Origin: Himantopus leucocephalus
Taxonomy: Eukaryota > Chordata > Aves > Charadriiformes > Recurvirostridae
Reading direction: 5' to 3'
Assembly (NCBI GenBank): GCA_003993805.1
Contig: RSEF01000002.1
Coordinates: forward strand, 92,336,616-92,400,615
Length of the DNA: 64,000 bases
Part shown: positions 1-12,720 of the stretch, one piece after another
Layout: each line of letters begins with the position of its first letter
Numbering within the stretch: position 1 is the first letter of the stretch
The notes under the pieces: model-generated
What the model was told of the DNA's origin: nothing
The model's input: the letters and a program-made list of their open reading frames with translations, nothing else
The model's database searches: none
Made by a program: the position numbers and the translations under genes

Positions 1-153
1 GAATCTAATCACTTGATTTTTTCTCTCTTGACAATTGTAACATTTTATGCTGTGCTCATGTTATTTGACAATAAAAGCTCTATCAGTTAATCATCATCTT
101 TGTGTTCTGTATCTTTTTTAACCTTTCTTTCTTTCATTTCTGTCCTTCTTTAA

Positions 154-167
154 TTTTTTTTTTTTTT
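154..167. repeat. T14 homopolymer
   Basis: This is an uninterrupted run of fourteen T on the plus strand. It is not clearly attached to a retrocopy. Confidence 0.9.
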
Positions 168-1374
168 AAATCTCAAATGCTTATAATGACTGTACAGACT
201 GTACTTTTACCTAAGGAACTCTAATCTAAAGACCAAGAAACTAACTGAGGGGATTGGTAAATAATGCTATTTAATCATTGTGTCTTTTATCCTTCTCCTG
301 GTCTTTCTTGCTTTTTCATCTTGGTCTATCATGGATATCCATGTAGAATCAACCAAATAGAGACATTAAAAAAACCAAGCGTTTGTCATAAATAAAGGTA
401 CAATGCATTGTCCTTTGTATGGACCTTGTTTGCATATAGAATAGCTAATGGTCTTCCTGTGTATATGTTGCATAGAACATTTGGAAATTAGCTGTCACTG
501 ACTCATTGTTGTGAGCATGTCATATAGTTAGACAATTTCTAGTCTGCATAGGAAAAATGAGTATAATTGAACACTAGATGAATCAAAAGTATTTCCAGAT
601 ATTATATGAAGTCATATATGTCTGTTTTCTAAGCTGTATGTAAAAATTGAGTGGAAAAATATTGAGATTTTTTTGATAAATAAGTTAGATGGTTGGTAGC
701 TGGATCAAATATAATGAGTTTCTGATAGTTTAGGCAGAAAGTTTTACAATCTAAGAAAGGGTATATGGTTTATGGTGGATGTGAGGATGTCTGAAAATGG
801 ACTTAGTTTCTACATTTCATACAACCATTTTTTTATAATTTATTTTCTATGTGAGAATCATGTTGTGAAAATTTACACTTCTGTGCACGTGCAGCCTTCA
901 CCTGAATCCTGAACTTAAGCTTGAAAGGGTGTTGGAGACTTTCTGGGCTGTTAATAGACTCTTGTTCACTTTCTGTTATGTTGGATTGGAATAACTGTCT
1001 AGAGCTTAAGGAAAATGAGAATTGACACAAAGCTTTACCTGTCTGCAAGGAAAAATAATTTTCAATGAATATGGAGGTCAGTGGAAAATTATTAATTTTA
1101 TGCTCCACTTACTTTTATTATTCAAATATAGTACCTATGCCATTGCAGCTATATATGAAGGGAAAAAAGTGCACATCCATTTTTCTTCCAGAGCTGCTTG
1201 ACTCTTTTTTTTTAACCTCAATCTTTGTTTTACATATAAATTAAAATTCAGTTGTCTTGTTATCCATAGTTTAGATTCTTTCACTCATGCAATACTAAAA
1301 CTTCTCACTGCAAGGCTTAGACAGACACTTCAGAGACTTACATTTATTATCACTCATTCTTCACATGCTCATTG

Positions 1375-1388
1375 CATGCTTAAGCATG
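1375..1388. repeat. 14-bp perfect palindrome CATGCTTAAGCATG
   Basis: The sequence equals its own reverse complement. It could be chance. No function is claimed. Confidence 0.8.
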
Positions 1389-2616
1389 AGAGTTTTAGAA
1401 TAAAGAGCCTGAAATAATACTCGAAGAGAAGATCATTCCCTCCAGAGCAAAAATGTGGGTGACGGGTCTTGGAAGGGATAATCTCTGAGTAGCCACAGTT
1501 CACACTGGCTCTGTGCCGTGACACACATCCTATGGCAACACACACCCCTTCATGGGACAACACAAAGAGGGTTTCCCCTGGTGTCATGACATCACTGGAG
1601 AGTGACTGGGAAAGGGGAGAACATGCTTGGGGAAAGGCAACATGGGAGGAGGAGATCTGCGCGTAGGGTATTGACTCCCATGCAATGAGGTAGGGCTGAA
1701 TCTAGCCTGGAGATTAAGAGAGACAATCATTAGGCTGGAAGAGAAACACGGGAGAGGCTTTGTTTTAAAATGAACCAGAAGCAGAATGTTTTGTAACATT
1801 ATCCCTCATTATTCATTACTATCACACAATCATCCAGACTCCAGAGATATTTTGATTCATTACCAAAAGGAGTCAAAATCTGAGCTATAGACAACCTTGT
1901 CTAAATCATAACTGAGCAAAAGTATACCACCTGCAAAACACTTCATCTTTGAGAAGCCTGCTCTTGGTGGACTGAGAGAGCAAGTCATCTACAAACTAAA
2001 TATATTTAATGAAATGTTTCCACTGTAAATACCGCACTTAACACACATAAAAATATTATTGGTTATTAATCTGCTTCTCCTTTGTCAGAAAATTATTGCA
2101 GTTATCAATGAGCAGTAAATGTTCAAAACAACTCAGAATTAGAATGTTACATGATAATCTTCAAAAAAGTGTGAAACAACATCAAAATGCAGAAGTTTAA
2201 ACCCATTAGGTGTAGTCTGTATGTTTAATTTCTATGACAGATGTAGTGAGTACAAAAAAAGCTATTTAACCTAAACCTTCTGATAATCAGAGTTTCTGGC
2301 ACAGTAGCTGTAAAGTTGGACTTTAAAAATATACACTGATTACTAGGTTTCTCAGTTCATTTTGGTGATACTCAGAAGCCACTTCTGGCCATTTCTTCTT
2401 CTGCCAGGACTCCATCCTCTTTTTTTTTTTGTTTCAGAACTTTCTGTCTGTGATGATTTTCTTTTCCTGGAAACAGTAAATGACTTGAAAACATATTTAC
2501 AAGTATGGCAGTTCAGCAATGCTCTAGTTATATGTGCTAAATATCAAGCTCACAGTTAAAGTACATTGGAGTTTTAAGAATGTCTTTAAAAAATAGGATT
2601 TAATCTCATGCTTTAA

Positions 2617-2634
2617 AAAGCACTTAAGTGCTTT
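2617..2634. repeat. 18-bp perfect palindrome with NK2-like core
   Basis: AAAGCACTTAAGTGCTTT is a perfect 18-bp palindrome. Its core CACTTAAGTG contains the NK2-class homeodomain motif (TTAAGTG or CACTTAA) on each strand, overlapping at the centre. Binding is inference; only the palindrome and the motif match are seen. Confidence 0.75.
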
Positions 2635-4299
2635 GCAATATCAGGCGGATTTTCTATATCATGCTTGTATGGATCAACCTGCAGTTAAATCTTTCCTTCT
2701 TGCACACAAAGATATTGTGGAACATAATTTCAGTATGCCTTGGTCTCCTTCATGCACCTGACAGCTGACTCAAATCCATAACATCCTGACTTGAAAGTGC
2801 CATGTTATAAGACCCTGCTTCCAGAGAAATGGAAAATACCACTTTTCTTGTATTTCTCTGGCATCGGGTTTGGAAATATTTACTGGACTTTACTATGAAT
2901 TTAATTTATTTCTCCTTTCAGTGTGAGAAGATAAGGAGGATTTGGCCTCTAATTTGTAACAAAACCTTTTCTACAGGATAAAATTATTTGTAGGATTACA
3001 AAGGTTTTAACCAGCTACTGTGCATAATAATGTTGCTCTTAACCCTCTTGATCATTTACTTTAGTGACAGCCAGCACATCCATTGCTGTGACAACCTGCT
3101 GCTGGTTTAAAAAATGCAGTAACACAATGCAGTATACTTAATAGCTGTCTTAAGCAGGCACCTGCAGCTACAAATCAGCTGAAAAAAAAATCAACTACAC
3201 AAATACACCTTGAATGACACTCACCAAACTTAGGCTGTCTTGAACTGACAAGAAGAGTAGCTTCCAAATGCCAAAAGAGCCCATGTTATCTATCAGTCAT
3301 GGAAAGTTCAACCCCAACGGACAAAGGCAAGACTTTACCTATTTTTACTGCAGTGATGGACTACAGGGCCAGAGCAATCCTTCAGCTAACAAGATCCTGG
3401 TTCTATTAGGATGTTCTCATGCTTTGTAAGCTGGTATTCAGAGATTAAACACCAAATATGGAACAAGAACTGTCAAAGGGAAGTCCAAAAATATCCCTCG
3501 CTGCGTGACAATATTCTGTAAAGATTAAAAAGTGCACTCATTTGTTCTGTATTTCATGTGGCTTATTGCTGCCTTTGTCTCCTCCTGGTAGAGTCAGATT
3601 TATGAAGGACATGTATGAACTTGTCCTTTGTTTTTGCTATGGCCGATGTACTGCTTTTCTACTTTACATTGTTGCACGTGCTGGATATCACATCATCTGT
3701 CAGGGAACAGAGCCACATTATGCTAGATAAAGCAGAAACAGAAAATATAAGGGTTTTCAAGTTAAGGCTTTGATTTTACTATTTTTCTTACGAAAGTAAC
3801 TCTTTCACAAAGGTAACAAGTTATAAAATATGAAGGTTTCAGGTGGAATATGACATATAAATGACAAAAGCAAGGCAAACAATAGCAACTGAAGTAATGG
3901 GACGAACAAAAGTAAGAGAATGATACTATCAGAAAGCAACGAGTTTAATAGATAAGCAAGAGTTCCCCCCTTGCCCAATTAATCCCAGATCTAATTTTCC
4001 AGCACAATTTTTTTGCAAAGAATGAGGAAGAAAATTGCTATATGCTCAAGAAATCTCCTCTACAAAATGAACAATCAAATCGTTTCAAGGGTTTTGCCTT
4101 TTTATTTTTTTTTTTTAAGTTTAGAAGATCATGCTGTGAAATTGTTCTGTTAGAATCAAAAATGGATTTCACTGTGTAACCTGTACAAAGTTGAATCGCA
4201 CCCCTGGAGATCTGCCAAACTACCTGAAAATAATTTGAACAACCAGTGATCCATGTTGCGTGACCTTTACCTCCTCACTCTCTGTCTGCTTTTGTTCAT

Positions 4300-4336
4300 G
4301 GATTGCTTTTTNGGATTGCTTTTTTTTTTTTTTTTT
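4300..4336. repeat. Assembly seam: 12-bp duplication across single N, then T17
   Basis: GGATTGCTTTTT (4300-4311) is followed by one N at 4312 and the same bases again at 4313-4324, which run on into a T17 tract (4320-4336). Contig ends that break in a homopolymer and fail to merge would produce this pattern. It probably does not represent a real tandem repeat. Confidence 0.75.
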
Positions 4337-4549
4337 GATTGGATGGTTGCTGCTTGAATAAGGAAGGATGACTAATTGTTTAAAACTATTTTGAACATCT
4401 TTTGAAGCACTCCATTATGGTAGGTTATATCAATGCTGCAATGCTTCACTGTCTGCTCTCCTGTTATGTTAATGACAGGTAAACTGAATGGGCTATGTGT
4501 TCAATGCAGTGTGAAGGGTACTTGATGCACAGCTTCTATAATAATAATT

Positions 4550-4561
4550 AAAAAAAAAAAA
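4550..4561. repeat. A12 homopolymer
   Basis: A run of twelve A follows a short ATAATAATAATT segment. Confidence 0.9.
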
Positions 4562-5148
4562 GTGTGGCTAATTTCCTGTACTGTGATAATATTAATATTT
4601 TTCAGTTTTCTTACTTCTCTGCAAACATTAGCTGTTAATCCATACAAGAGCCTTGTGAGGCAGTTTTACCTTTCTATACTGTTAAAAACCTTCAAATCCA
4701 GATTTTGGTCTCTAATAAATCTGGCATGATTTTGAAAGGCTTTCAGCACAAAGGAATGTCTGTCAGTAAAAGTGAATTGTTGCTATCTCTAAACTCAGGT
4801 TATTTTACTGGAATCCCCATGTATGGATTTAGAAGCATAAGTATGTGCACTGTGGAGAGAGAAGGAAAAAAAGCAGCCCAAATGTCTGAGTATAAATATT
4901 TGAATTCCCTTCATCCCCGGTTTCTACTTAGCCCTCTGAGTTCCAAATCTGTTTCCAACTTAATGCTTAAAAATCATTCCTTTGCCATAAGGGAAAACTG
5001 AGGGTGAAAGAAATAGTTGTTGGTTTTTTTTCCTGGTGTTGGTATCTATGTAGAGTGGGCAAGTAGCCAAAACCTAAAAAATGCATCTATTGATTTTTCA
5101 GAAATGGCTAGAGATTGCTTTGCTTTGAAAGATAATTGCTTTGATCTT

Positions 5149-5167
5149 GGGGGGGTGGGGGGAGGGA
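5149..5167 (+). repeat. G-rich tract, possible G-quadruplex
   Basis: GGGGGGGGTGGGGGGAGGG has runs of 8, 6 and 3 G separated by single bases, enough for four stacked G3 columns if the long run is shared. This is a structural possibility only, with no gene or promoter next to it. Confidence 0.6.
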
Positions 5168-5537
5168 GAAGAAAAAAATGGCACCAGCACCAGCATGGGT
5201 GCAGCATGTAGCAGGGTGAGCCCATTTCAATTAGTGGTCTAGGAAATCAGTTACAGAAGATAATGTGAGACAAGGGTACTGGGTCTGGGGAGCTGCTGGC
5301 AAGGACAAGTACCCATAATTTTAGTTTCCCAGTACCTGATTATATCTGTTGGCTATAAGCTGGTAAAACAGTATGGACAGAGCTGATGTGCAGAAAAGTC
5401 AGGGATGCAAAAGAACATGATCAGTAATAGTGGGTCCAAAGTTTTGCCGCATCAGGCATAAAAAGGTGCACTTCAAAGGAGAATTTTCCTTTCTTTCCTT
5501 CTTCCTACAGCCTTTTGTGCCCAGCAGAAGACCATGG

Positions 5538-5680
5538 ATCACAGAGTCAAAGAATGGTAGGGATTAGAAGGGACCTTCGGAGATCATCTAGTCCAACCCC
5601 CCTGCCAAAGCAGGTTCACCCAGAGTAGGCTGGACACAAATGTATCCAGGTGGGTTTTAAATATCTCCAGAGAAGAATGA
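5538..5680 (-). mobile_element. CR1 LINE, 3' end fragment
   Basis: Read on the minus strand this is a CR1 3' terminus. On the plus strand it begins with the degenerate octamer tail ATCACAGAGTCAAAGAATGG, followed by GAAGGGACC, CATCTAGTCCAACC and a CCAGGTGGGTTTTAAATATC block typical of avian CR1 3' UTRs. The copy is strongly 5'-truncated, as most CR1 copies are, and similarity fades after about 5677. No coding part is present. Confidence 0.9.
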
Positions 5681-6779
5681 TGATGTTCTTAGTGGAAGTC
5701 GTCCAACAGACTCCCTCCACCTGACCAAATGCATACTGGCTCTTTGTGTGAGATACTCAGGTTGATACTGATTTTAGCAGCAGTATGTGGGTGTCAAAAA
5801 ACTGGGGAGTGGAGGCTCATAGTATGAGCAAGGCGGAGCTGACTGTCAATGTCAGATGATGGGAACAATCATGTTTGGTAGAGAGGGAATAGTAATCAGA
5901 CAACTGATTAAGGAGAGAAATAATTATGGAGATAACTGATTAAGGGAAAGGAAGCCATCACTCATCAAAGGTAACATAAAAGACAAGTTACTACAAAATG
6001 CTTGAACTGCCAAAAGAAATGTGGGTGTAATTGTCTCCTCTAGCTTCAAAAAACGTTGATAGGGCAAAGTGCAGCACAGAGTGGGTGTTTGGGAAAACTG
6101 AATGCTGAGCAAGAGAAAAAAGCAAAGGAGCAAAGGATGGCAGAGAGCTCTAGGAGGCAGAGCAGCAATAGAGAAATGAGCAGCAGGTAAGGCTGGACAT
6201 GGAGACAAACAGCAACACACAGGCAAAGGGGAGCAAAGATGAGAATGGAGGGAACATCCCATCCCAGTGCAGAAGAAATGAGAGGGTCCAGCTGAAAAAG
6301 CTCGAAATTCTTCTTAGAAGATTAAGGGTTCAGAGAAAGAAGGGTGTTTGGCTCAGGCAAGATCAGGCTGTTAAAATGTGGTTGTTAACTGCAAAGGTCT
6401 GTAGAGGTTCCTTATTGCCTGATCAGTTGTTTCCAAATGAAAAGTTATCATTTATTACAACATTTTGACAAATTTTATGTTGTGCCTTCTTTTTCATTGT
6501 TTTTCTTGTCTTTTTTTTTAAGGGAGTACATATGCTTAGATGGTTATAATATTGGATGTTTATAATAACATAATATTATAATCATCTCAATTTCTTTTGA
6601 TATGCCATATTTTGGGGAATATTAACCAAACTAATAATGGTGGAGCATTTCAAAATTAACAATACAGAAACCAAACAAGTATTCAACAGCATTTTGTTCA
6701 CAGTTTGTACTGTAATTCAAAGACCATGTTCATCCCTCCCTTCCACTAATATAAATCAGAAATTGCTTATTTTAATTTC

Positions 6780-6796
6780 ATATATATATATATATA
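6780..6796. repeat. (TA)n microsatellite
   Basis: About eight uninterrupted TA units. Confidence 0.9.
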
Positions 6797-9635
6797 CGGG
6801 TCTTACCTTTATTCTCCATTACTTTGTACTGCATAGTGATGTGTTATTGTTTTGCTAACATCTATTGTATTTATAATGTCTTATAGTTAAAACTGTTCCA
6901 TAAAGTTTGGAAACATTTCAGCTTTAGTTAAATGAATGAGAATTATTCTTTTTGTTTTTGTGACTTCAGAAAAGCACTGCCTTTGTCTTCTCTCTCATTT
7001 TTGTATTATATACTATGCAAGACAACCGCAGCAAAACTCCTCTTTAGAGGGAAAAAAAAAATGGTCTGTTGTTAGGGTGTACAACTATAAAGGGAAAGAC
7101 CTCCCTCTCCTGCTCAAGTCTGTGATTTTGAATGTCACGCTGCTTATCTGAGCTACTCTGTTCCCTCCTGTTCTTCCTGCCAAACCACTTCACTCTGTGG
7201 AAAGTAGATTCACATTATAGTGTTTTGCACTGGACCCTGAATAATAGGGCTCCTGTATCTATTGGACCTTCAAGTCCTGTTATAATACATACAATGATAC
7301 TGAAGGAATCAGATGGATGTTTCTGTCAAAGTTCAAAATTAGTTTCAATAGCAAAGTTTTAACTGCGTCTGAGCATAATGTTGTCATATGATTAGTCCCC
7401 TGGCAGCTACCAGGATAACCCAAATGCTTTGCAAGCCTTGGGACTCAGTACAGGGCAGGACTGAGTCTGTAACTAGCATTTATGTGAAATAATCAATGTG
7501 CATATGTATACAAGTAGTATAAATTTGCATAAGTTATGTTATGTTGTCTGTGTATATTGGGGTCACAAAGATATCTAGCCTCCCGATCTGATGTTAGAAA
7601 ACTGTGACCCACCATGCTCGCAGCCAGCGGATTGGAGAGTGACGAGACAAACATGACTTACAAGTGGTTTGCATTGAGTAAAACACAATATATTTGTATG
7701 GAAAGGATAAAAGGGAAAATATCAGTGCAGAAGCAACTAATGAAAATAATTAAGGAAAATAAGAATTGGGGACTGGTAGAGAGAGACTTTTTTTTTTAAA
7801 CATGTTGTGAAGAAGCCATTTGAGGATGGAATAATTAAGCAGTGCATTCATGAAGAAAAAAACATAATAGCAAAAGGAAAAGAGCAAACAAGATGAAACA
7901 GAAGTTATGTTTAAGGATTTGGGCAGACAGGCTAACAAAGACTGTAATAGAAATTCTGATGTAGTGAGTAACAAAATAAAGAACTGCATGTAATGTATGG
8001 GTAGATTTTCCAAAGCATTTCACATCTTTGAGATCTGATTTTTAAAGGGGTTAAAACTGCTTATTACATTCCTCATTATATGCAAAGCAAGTTCTTAGTG
8101 GTTCAACTGTTTGCCTTACACACCATATCAAGCACAGTAGATAATTCCTCTTCAACTTCTGTCTTTGCCTTTGCACCACTACAGCTGCATCTTTGCAGCC
8201 GGCCTGGATCCCTAAAAAGCATTTAGTACATACCGCTAGAAAGGCTGGACCACATGGCTTCCAATTGTATGTGGTTAAAGTAGGAGCTATTTGAATTGGA
8301 CCTCTTTGGGAAACCTGGTGCCTTGTTTTTACTATCCAAAGGCACTGAATATGAAGAATATATCTCCCTGAGGTTTGCATCCTTTGGAGACATCACACCA
8401 AAGCATGGTTTATGAGGGAAATGATCAATGTGGTAAAACTTGAAAGTGGGAAATGGCCTGTGTAAAAACATAGGCCAAAAAGATGAGTAATTATAAACAA
8501 GTATTAAAATACCACTAACAGTATCCAGCTCACTTGAAGAGTTTTGGATTTCTGTCTTGAATTCAAGAATGGACTAATTGTGTATCATAGGCAAAAGATT
8601 GCCCCATAAAAGACAGATGGAAAACATTGTTAGTTTTAAGACTAATGTGATATTTCAGTGTAACAAGCTGTATAGAAATGTATTCTCTTCTTACAGAAAA
8701 ATCTTCTCTGACAGAAACATATCAAGACAGAATAATTTGCAGTTTAAACAAAAAGATGTAAATAAGTGTGTTATACAGACAACTGCTTGTTCTATCAGAA
8801 CAAAAAATTCACTGAAATTTAGGTAAACTTTGACTTATCTACTGATCTTTCCTATCAGTTATGGAGACTATCATAAAAAATAGCAGTACATTTTTACTTC
8901 ATGAAAAAAATTAAGAAAAGTTTACTTAGAATTTCTTCATTATCATTGCATACAGAGGGTAAGTTTAGCTAAACAGCATGTTCTTTATATAACTTTTGGC
9001 CAACGCCAAGTGAAATCCCCTGATACATGTATTTGATTTCCCTGTCAGATAGAAGCAAACATGCTTATTAATTATAATAACTCTGTGTTTCTTTAAGGCT
9101 GTCATGTCAGTCTGGATGTACAGTTGGCCGTAGATAGCACAGCTTTGACTCAGCATGTCACTTCTTACCTTGCCAAGCATGAAAAGTGCAAGTAAGGAGA
9201 CTTGCAAAATGAAATATTGCCTGACAGAAACCTGCCTTCTAGACTGCAGAATCCTTGTATAAAGCCACCTTGACAAAAAGTGTGTCACTCTTAGGACCCT
9301 TCAAATTAGTGGAGTGATGCAGCTTTATTATCAGATATTGTTCAGTTCATCATAAATGTCTCACTGCCACTGCACCTTATGTGTGAAAGGGACTATATAA
9401 AAGCATACTATATTCCAATCTAATTCACACAATGGCTTTCTTGGTAATTAAGATCCAAGTACTGTTAAATTTCTAGGGATTTTCTATTACCCATATGAAT
9501 CAAATGATTTAGAATGCCTAGATTAAAATAGTTGGTGTCACTGCTGAAGAGGAGTAGAAAGGGATCTTTAAAAGGAAGAAATAAGATTGATTTAGAGACT
9601 CAATTTTTGCTGAGTGACCACCCTAAATTGATCTG

Positions 9636-9650
9636 AAAAAAAAAAAAAAA
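9636..9650. repeat. A15 homopolymer
   Basis: Uninterrupted run of A. The sequence just upstream is not recognisable as a retrocopy. Confidence 0.9.
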
Positions 9651-10463
9651 CAGATGGAAAGAAGATCTTTATAACTTTTCAGCCGATAGCGGTATGTCTT
9701 TTAAAGCCAGCATTAAAAGCCTGTTCACTGGCCATAAATATAAAGTTTGCAATAAAATACTTAGTGCTGTTGTGCAGAGACAGGAATTTGACAATGACAA
9801 TTGGTTTTGTGATGCTTTAGATTTTTGGAGGGAAACTATTCACTTTGTTCCTTATTGCACATTCTCAGATGTGACTTGGCCAGAAGAATATTCATAGCAG
9901 TGACCTGAAGGCCAAAATCCACCCCACTCTGCATCAGCTGTACTACCTAGCTGCATAAACTCCTCACAGAGACCAAGAAAACTCTTTGCCTGGCATACTG
10001 GGAGAAGGGAGGGAAAGATTTAGCTCCTACCTCTTAAGGCCTTTAGGACATGAAGGTATACAGTATGGATGATTCACATGCAGCAAAGCTCCCATTTGGG
10101 GAGTTTAAAGTCTATAGTATTGCTCAGAAATAAATGCATGAGACAGCATGCTCTGACCTAAGACCAGTCCCCAGTGCTAGCGAGCATGTCTTGAAAAACT
10201 GCAAGAGAACAGATAACACAGTTTTGTCATGTATGACATTGCCATCATTATCCTGAACTGGTTGGGCCAAAAGCTGAAACAGGGAGAAATTTTGCAGTCC
10301 CTATCTATATCAGAAAGCATGGTGTTGAGAAGGGGACCTGTAATAAAGCTTTAGATAACTAGACCAAAGCCAGGATGACAGATCAAACAGGCTGCTAGAT
10401 CTAAGGACATTGGATGGACAATGATGAAAACCCTAAAGGAGGCCGGCTACTAGATCAAGAGTA

Positions 10464-10464
10464 N
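10464..10464. other. Single N (ambiguous base or zero-length join)
   Basis: One N lies in AGTANGTAGC. Unlike the seams at 16131, 30163 and 45721, no long duplicated flank is visible, so this may be an ambiguous base call or a short join. Confidence 0.8.
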
Positions 10465-10483
10465 GTAGCAATTCCCACCTGGG

Positions 10484-10500
10484 AAAAAAAAAAAAAAAAA
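10484..10500. repeat. A17 homopolymer
   Basis: Run of seventeen A, 19 bp after the single N at 10464. Confidence 0.9.
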
Positions 10501-11092
10501 GAACTGCTCTTGTCTTAAGGAGGAAGCTCTTGTTCTCAGCAAGGAAGCATAAGGAAGCCCACAATCTCATATGTAGCCCAGTGGATAGGGAAATTCTATC
10601 ATCTGCTGGGAAGAAGATATATTGGCCTCTGGCAATGCAACTCTAGAAAGCCTCCAGTCTCCAGACTGGATATGTCTACACATTAGACTTTCCCTTCTTA
10701 CATGAAGTTCATGAGTTTAAAGTGGGATACCACCTTGCTGATTGGTATCACAGTCTAGCAGCTCAGCTAGCTCAATCCCAACAGTGTGCAGCTCACCACA
10801 GACATTTCCATCCAGGAGGAGGTGTTAGAGGATGCAGCAGCCAAAAAGTAGCTTCTCTCCTGGTCTGCCTGGCAAGCAGAACTTCTTCACCCAGTGAAGC
10901 AGACACTTCACTAGTAAGGTAAAACAGATATTCCCTCAAATGCTTTAATAAACTATGTATTGTTCCCTATTTCTCTTGGATAAACTGTGTGGAGGAAGAT
11001 ATAAAAGACTGTAGTTACTAGCCAGGTCACTTGATAGTACAAAAAGAGACCATGACTATGTTCCAAGCTATGCCAGGTTACCACTGTCAAGC

Positions 11093-11161
11093 AAAAAAAA
11101 AAGAAGAGAAGGGGCAGGAAGGGGAAGGAAAAGAAGAAGAAAAAAGAAAAGAAAAAGGAAA
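11093..11161 (+). repeat. Purine tract (A/G, about 69 bp)
   Basis: The plus strand is all A or G here except one C near 11115. It starts as an A-run and continues as GAAG/GGGA-type repeats. Such homopurine tracts can form triplex (H-DNA) structures; that is general knowledge and not shown here. Confidence 0.85.
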
Positions 11162-12007
11162 TTAAACCCCAGCTTTTGCAACATAAATCCCATTAAACTG
11201 AGCAGAAAAAATTACTTTCTATTTTTGGGAGGACATGTTCCACTTGAATATCTCTATTATTTTTGTGTACGGACATCTGTGTTGATATTTCAAATGTTTC
11301 ATGAAATCAGTACAAAATGATACTGGTCAATATGCTCTTTTGAGCTAAAAAGTAACTAGTTGAAATAGGCCTTGTATATATTTATTTTACCATACCCTTG
11401 ATGCTAAATTTGTGGAAAGAGTCCATGATTCTGTATCAGATGATAAGACTGCTATGGACCATAGAACCCACCAGCAGTGTGATTGAAGGATGAGGCATGA
11501 AGCAGTCACCGCAACTGCTGGTATTTTTTTACTAGCTGCTGTCTCAAGGACTGAAGTGCTTCCATTGTGTCACTTCTTTTGTGAAAGTTTTAAAACAAGA
11601 ACTGATCTTTCCAAAGGATGTTTACATGAAGGACATCTGCCTTCATCCTTTGCATCCTTTCTTACTAGGTAAGAATATTGTTGTGGTTAAAAACAAGCCA
11701 AGAGTTTTAAATAAAACTGACTCTTATGCATATCTGGCCAATGAAAGATCAACTCTGATTCCTTGATATCATATTAATTTGGTAATGTGAATTTATTGAT
11801 TCAATCTTAACTGCAATTTTTTCTCATGTTTATATTTATTATTTCAGTCTTTTTTGAGTCAGAAGAGTTGAAGAACAAGCTCTCAGAACTCATGCCCCAT
11901 ACTGCTGTCTGGTGGACTGTATGTATACTGATCATCACAACTGATTTCAGGTAAAAGATTTGCACACCTCTTAGCTCTGCTTCCAAATTAATGGCCATGT
12001 CTTTCAC

Positions 12008-12710
12008 AATCACAGAATTGCAGAATCATGGAATCAAAGAATGATTGAGGTTGGAAGGGACCTCTTGAGATCATCTTGTTTGACCACCCTGCTCAAGCAA
12101 GGTTACCTAGAGCAGACTGCCCCAGATCATATCCAGATGGCTTGTGAATATCTCCAAGGTGGGAGCCCCCACAACCTCCTAGGGCAACCCGTCCTTGGTC
12201 ACCTTCACAGTGAAAAAGTGCTTCCTGATGTTTAGAGGGAACCTCCTGTGTTTCAGTTTGTGACCATTGCCTCTGGTCCTGTCACTGGGAACCACTGAAA
12301 AAAGCCTGGCTCTATCCTCCATGCACCCTTTCGTCAGGTGTTTACATACATTGATAAGATCCCCCTGAGCCTTCTTTTCTCCAGGCTGAACAGTCCCAGC
12401 TGTCTCAGCATTTCCGCGTAGGAGAGCTGCTCCAATTCCTTCATCATCTTAGTGGCTCTTCGCTGGAATCTGTCCACTATGTCCATGTCTCTCTTATATT
12501 GAAGAACCCAGAACTAGTTACAGTACTCGGGGTGTGGTGTCACCAGTGCTGAATAGAGGTGAAGGATTACCTCCATTGACCTGTTGGCAACATACTTCTG
12601 AATGCAGCCCAAGATACCACTGGCCTTCCTTGCTGCAAGGTCATACTGCTGGATTATGTTCAATTTTGGTGTCCACCAGGACCACAGGTCTTTTTCTGCA
12701 TAACATTTTT
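12008..12710 (-). mobile_element. CR1 LINE, 5'-truncated, with 3' UTR and ORF2 C-terminus
   Basis: This is the second-longest CR1 in the window. The plus strand starts with the octamer tail (AATCACAGAATTGCAGAATC) and GGTTGGAAGGGACCTC, then runs through the whole CR1 3' region and into the C-terminal part of ORF2, which is read on the minus strand. The typical landmarks CTCCAGGCTGAACA and ATGTCCATGTC are present. The element stops near 12710, an ordinary 5' truncation. Substitutions and frame breaks are frequent, so the copy is old and inactive. Confidence 0.92.
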
Positions 12711-12720
12711 GTAACTTTAA
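12514..12720 (-). pseudogene. CR1 ORF2 C-terminal remnant
   Basis: The minus-strand frame covers the region just after the reverse transcriptase domain of CR1 ORF2. Recognisable pieces are AEKDLW (normally a DLGVLVD-like stretch), QQYDLAARKASGILGC and NRSMEVILHLYSAL. The open frame runs on to 12777, but residues upstream of about 12710 no longer resemble CR1. The first half of ORF2, including the catalytic motifs, is absent. The remnant cannot encode an active enzyme. Confidence 0.8.

Larger units (their letters stand above)
1..5537. other. AT-rich unique sequence, no gene recognised
   Basis: I see no exon, RNA gene or known repeat family in this stretch. Open frames reach only about 98 codons (4705-5001, plus) and their translations match no family I know. 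The stretch holds homopolymers, two short perfect palindromes, a G-run near 5150 and a single-N seam at 4312, listed separately. The block at about 1360-1800 has somewhat higher GC than its surroundings but no recognisable content. A diverged repeat or a conserved non-coding element could be present and would need a database comparison. Confidence 0.6.
5681..12006. other. AT-rich unique sequence, no gene recognised
   Basis: I recognise no exon, RNA gene or repeat family here. Frames reach about 112 codons (5924-6262, minus) but look arbitrary: leucine- and serine-rich, or poly-F from A-tracts. Contents are a TA microsatellite, A-tracts at 9636 and 10484, a single ambiguous N at 10464 and a 69-bp purine tract, listed separately. 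The 10690-10925 and 8050-8480 blocks are more complex in base composition but match nothing I can name. Confidence 0.55.

Noticed and set aside
70..110. AATAAA followed by a GT-rich stretch, as in a polyadenylation site
   Set aside because: In DNA this AT-rich the hexamer is expected often, and no upstream exon or terminal coding sequence is visible in the window.
12041..12235. Plus-strand open frame in the 12-kb CR1, with similar ones at 50939, 56729 and 29781
   Set aside because: These are antisense or UTR frames of CR1 3' ends and recur because the repeat recurs.
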